Shown here: piece after piece, positions 12,388-13,127 of the stretch | How positions within the stretch are numbered: the stretch's first letter is position 1 | How the letters are laid out: each line of letters opens with the position of its first letter | Source of the DNA: DASZZZ01 sp036260375 | GTDB taxonomy: Bacteria; Actinomycetota; CADDZG01; WHSQ01 | Length of the DNA stretch: 13,127 nt | Reading direction: 5' to 3' | Assembly: GCA_036260375.1 (NCBI GenBank) | Contig: DASZZZ010000074.1 | Span: 1 to 13,127 of the forward strand | Program-made: the position numbers and the translations under genes | The notes under the pieces: model-generated | The model's input: only the letters and a program-made list of their open reading frames with translations | Told to the model about the DNA's origin: nothing | The model's database searches: none

Positions 12388-13127
12388 ATGATCGGGCGCA
12401 GGCAGATGGCCGCCGTCGCGGCCGGCGCGGGCCTCGCCGCGGGGCTCGTCGCCGAGCATGCGGTCGTACGCCGGCGCCGCACGCGCGACCCGGAGCGCGA
12501 CGAGCCGTTCGGCGAACGCCGCGGGGTCCGCGCGCGCACGATCGAGCGTCCCGACGGCGCCCGTCTGTTCGTCGAGGAGGCGGGTCCCCGGTCGCGCCGC
12601 GGCGCGGTGTTCGTCCACGCGTCGGCGATGCGCACCGACGTGTGGCACTACCAGCTGGCGGGGCTCGGCGGGCACCGGCTCGTGTTCTACGACCTGCGCG
12701 GGCACGGGCGCTCACAGCCCAAGGGCGACGCGCCGTTCTCGATCCCGCTGCTCGCCGACGACCTCGTCGCCGTCATCGAGGAGTGCGGCCTCGACGAGGT
12801 CGTGCTCGTGGGGCACTCCGTCGGGGGCATGGTCGCGCTCGAGCTGTGCGTGCGGCACGCGGACCTCGCGCGCGACGCGATCGCCGGACTCGTGCTGGCG
12901 AACACGACCTACTGTCCGGCGGTCGAGACCGTCGCCGGAAGCGCCGCGCTGACGCGCCTGGAGCGAGTCACGCGCCGTCCGCTCGACGCCCTCGGATCGC
13001 AGTCCCATCGCATCGACGTGCTGCGGCGCGTCGTGCGGCCGTCGGACGCGGTGTTCTGGGCGGTCGCCTTCCTCGCGTTCGGGCCGGCGGCGTCGGCCAA
13101 GCAGATCGACTTCACCTACGACATGCT
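12388..13127 (+). CDS. alpha/beta hydrolase, N-terminally anchored (3' truncated by window)
   Basis: The frame is open from ATG 12388 to the window end (246 full codons), so the catalytic acid and His are not visible. Residues 1-27 hold an Arg-flanked hydrophobic stretch (GRRQM, then Ala/Gly/Val-rich 8-27, then RRRR at 28-31). This could be a signal anchor; the RR pair also faintly recalls a Tat signal. DPERDEPFGERRG (34-46) follows, then the hydrolase core: FVHASAMRTDVW (75-86, oxyanion-hole region), FYDLRGHGRSQPKG (100-113) and the nucleophile elbow GHSVGG (142-147, S144). As I recall, actinobacterial hydrolases between alr and tsaE share the N-terminal helix and the DPExDExFG-like motif, which fits this position 25 bases after alr. 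Substrate unknown. The ribosome binding site is weak, and ATG 12406 is an alternative start. Confidence 0.85.
   Translation, partial: MIGRRQMAAVAAGAGLAAGLVAEHAVVRRRRTRDPERDEPFGERRGVRARTIERPDGARLFVEEAGPRSRRGAVFVHASAMRTDVWHYQLAGLGGHRLVFYDLRGHGRSQPKGDAPFSIPLLADDLVAVIEECGLDEVVLVGHSVGGMVALELCVRHADLARDAIAGLVLANTTYCPAVETVAGSAALTRLERVTRRPLDALGSQSHRIDVLRRVVRPSDAVFWAVAFLAFGPAASAKQIDFTYDM

Noticed and set aside
1..13127. tRNA or rRNA genes, insertion sequences, phage or defence genes
   Set aside because: No cloverleaf, rRNA segment, transposase motif, terminal inverted repeats with target duplication, or defence-protein motif was seen on reading both strands. The window is ordinary core genome.

Overview
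This is a very GC-rich window of bacterial chromosome. It carries ten complete and two truncated protein genes, packed tightly and almost all housekeeping or metabolic. The best fit is an actinobacterium (Actinomycetota), possibly a deep lineage such as Thermoleophilia or Acidimicrobiia. The support is: a mycothiol-type nitroreductase/DsbA-fold protein of the Rv2466c family; the coproporphyrin-dependent heme pathway with a ChdC of actinobacterial residue spacing; an nnr-alr-alpha/beta-hydrolase cluster; many GTG starts; and several genes whose -10 box (TANNNT or close) sits exactly 6 nt before the start codon, as expected for leaderless mRNAs. The class-level placement is inference.

Layout. 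(1) 1-1402, plus strand: the C-terminal half of glucose-6-phosphate dehydrogenase (zwf), then an Rv2466c-family thioredoxin-fold protein. (2) 1403-1553: a convergent intergenic stretch with overlapping inverted repeats. (3) 1554-5596, minus strand: a four-gene heme operon in the order hemE, cpfC (hemH), cgoX (hemY/hemG), chdC (hemQ). Each downstream gene starts with GTG inside the stop region of the one before. (4) 5597-5737: a divergent promoter region. (5) 5738-6298, plus: a MobA-like molybdenum cofactor guanylyltransferase, which meets (6) 6295-7719, minus: a GT4 glycosyltransferase resembling trehalose synthase TreT. Their stop codons overlap on one CTAG at the centre of a palindrome. (7) 7720-7781: a compact divergent promoter region. 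(8) 7782-12362, plus: glmM, a small uncharacterised protein with its own promoter, nnr (NAD(P)HX repair) and alr. (9) 12388-end: an alpha/beta hydrolase cut by the window edge.

How the genes work together. The heme operon takes uroporphyrinogen III to heme b by the coproporphyrin route: HemE makes coproporphyrinogen III, CgoX oxidises it to coproporphyrin III, CpfC inserts iron, and ChdC decarboxylates coproheme. GlmM and Alr supply cell-wall precursors (glucosamine-1-phosphate and D-alanine). Nnr repairs damaged NAD(P)H, and zwf feeds NADPH.

I found no mobile element, CRISPR array, tRNA, rRNA, phage gene or defence system, and no convincing undescribed multi-gene system. What deserves a second look is mostly gene expression and gene fusion at the edges: apparent non-canonical starts (AUC for hemE, CUG for nnr), a set of leaderless promoters, a leader hairpin that holds the ribosome binding site of the unknown small protein in its loop, palindromes around stop codons, and a Firmicute-like order in the heme operon.
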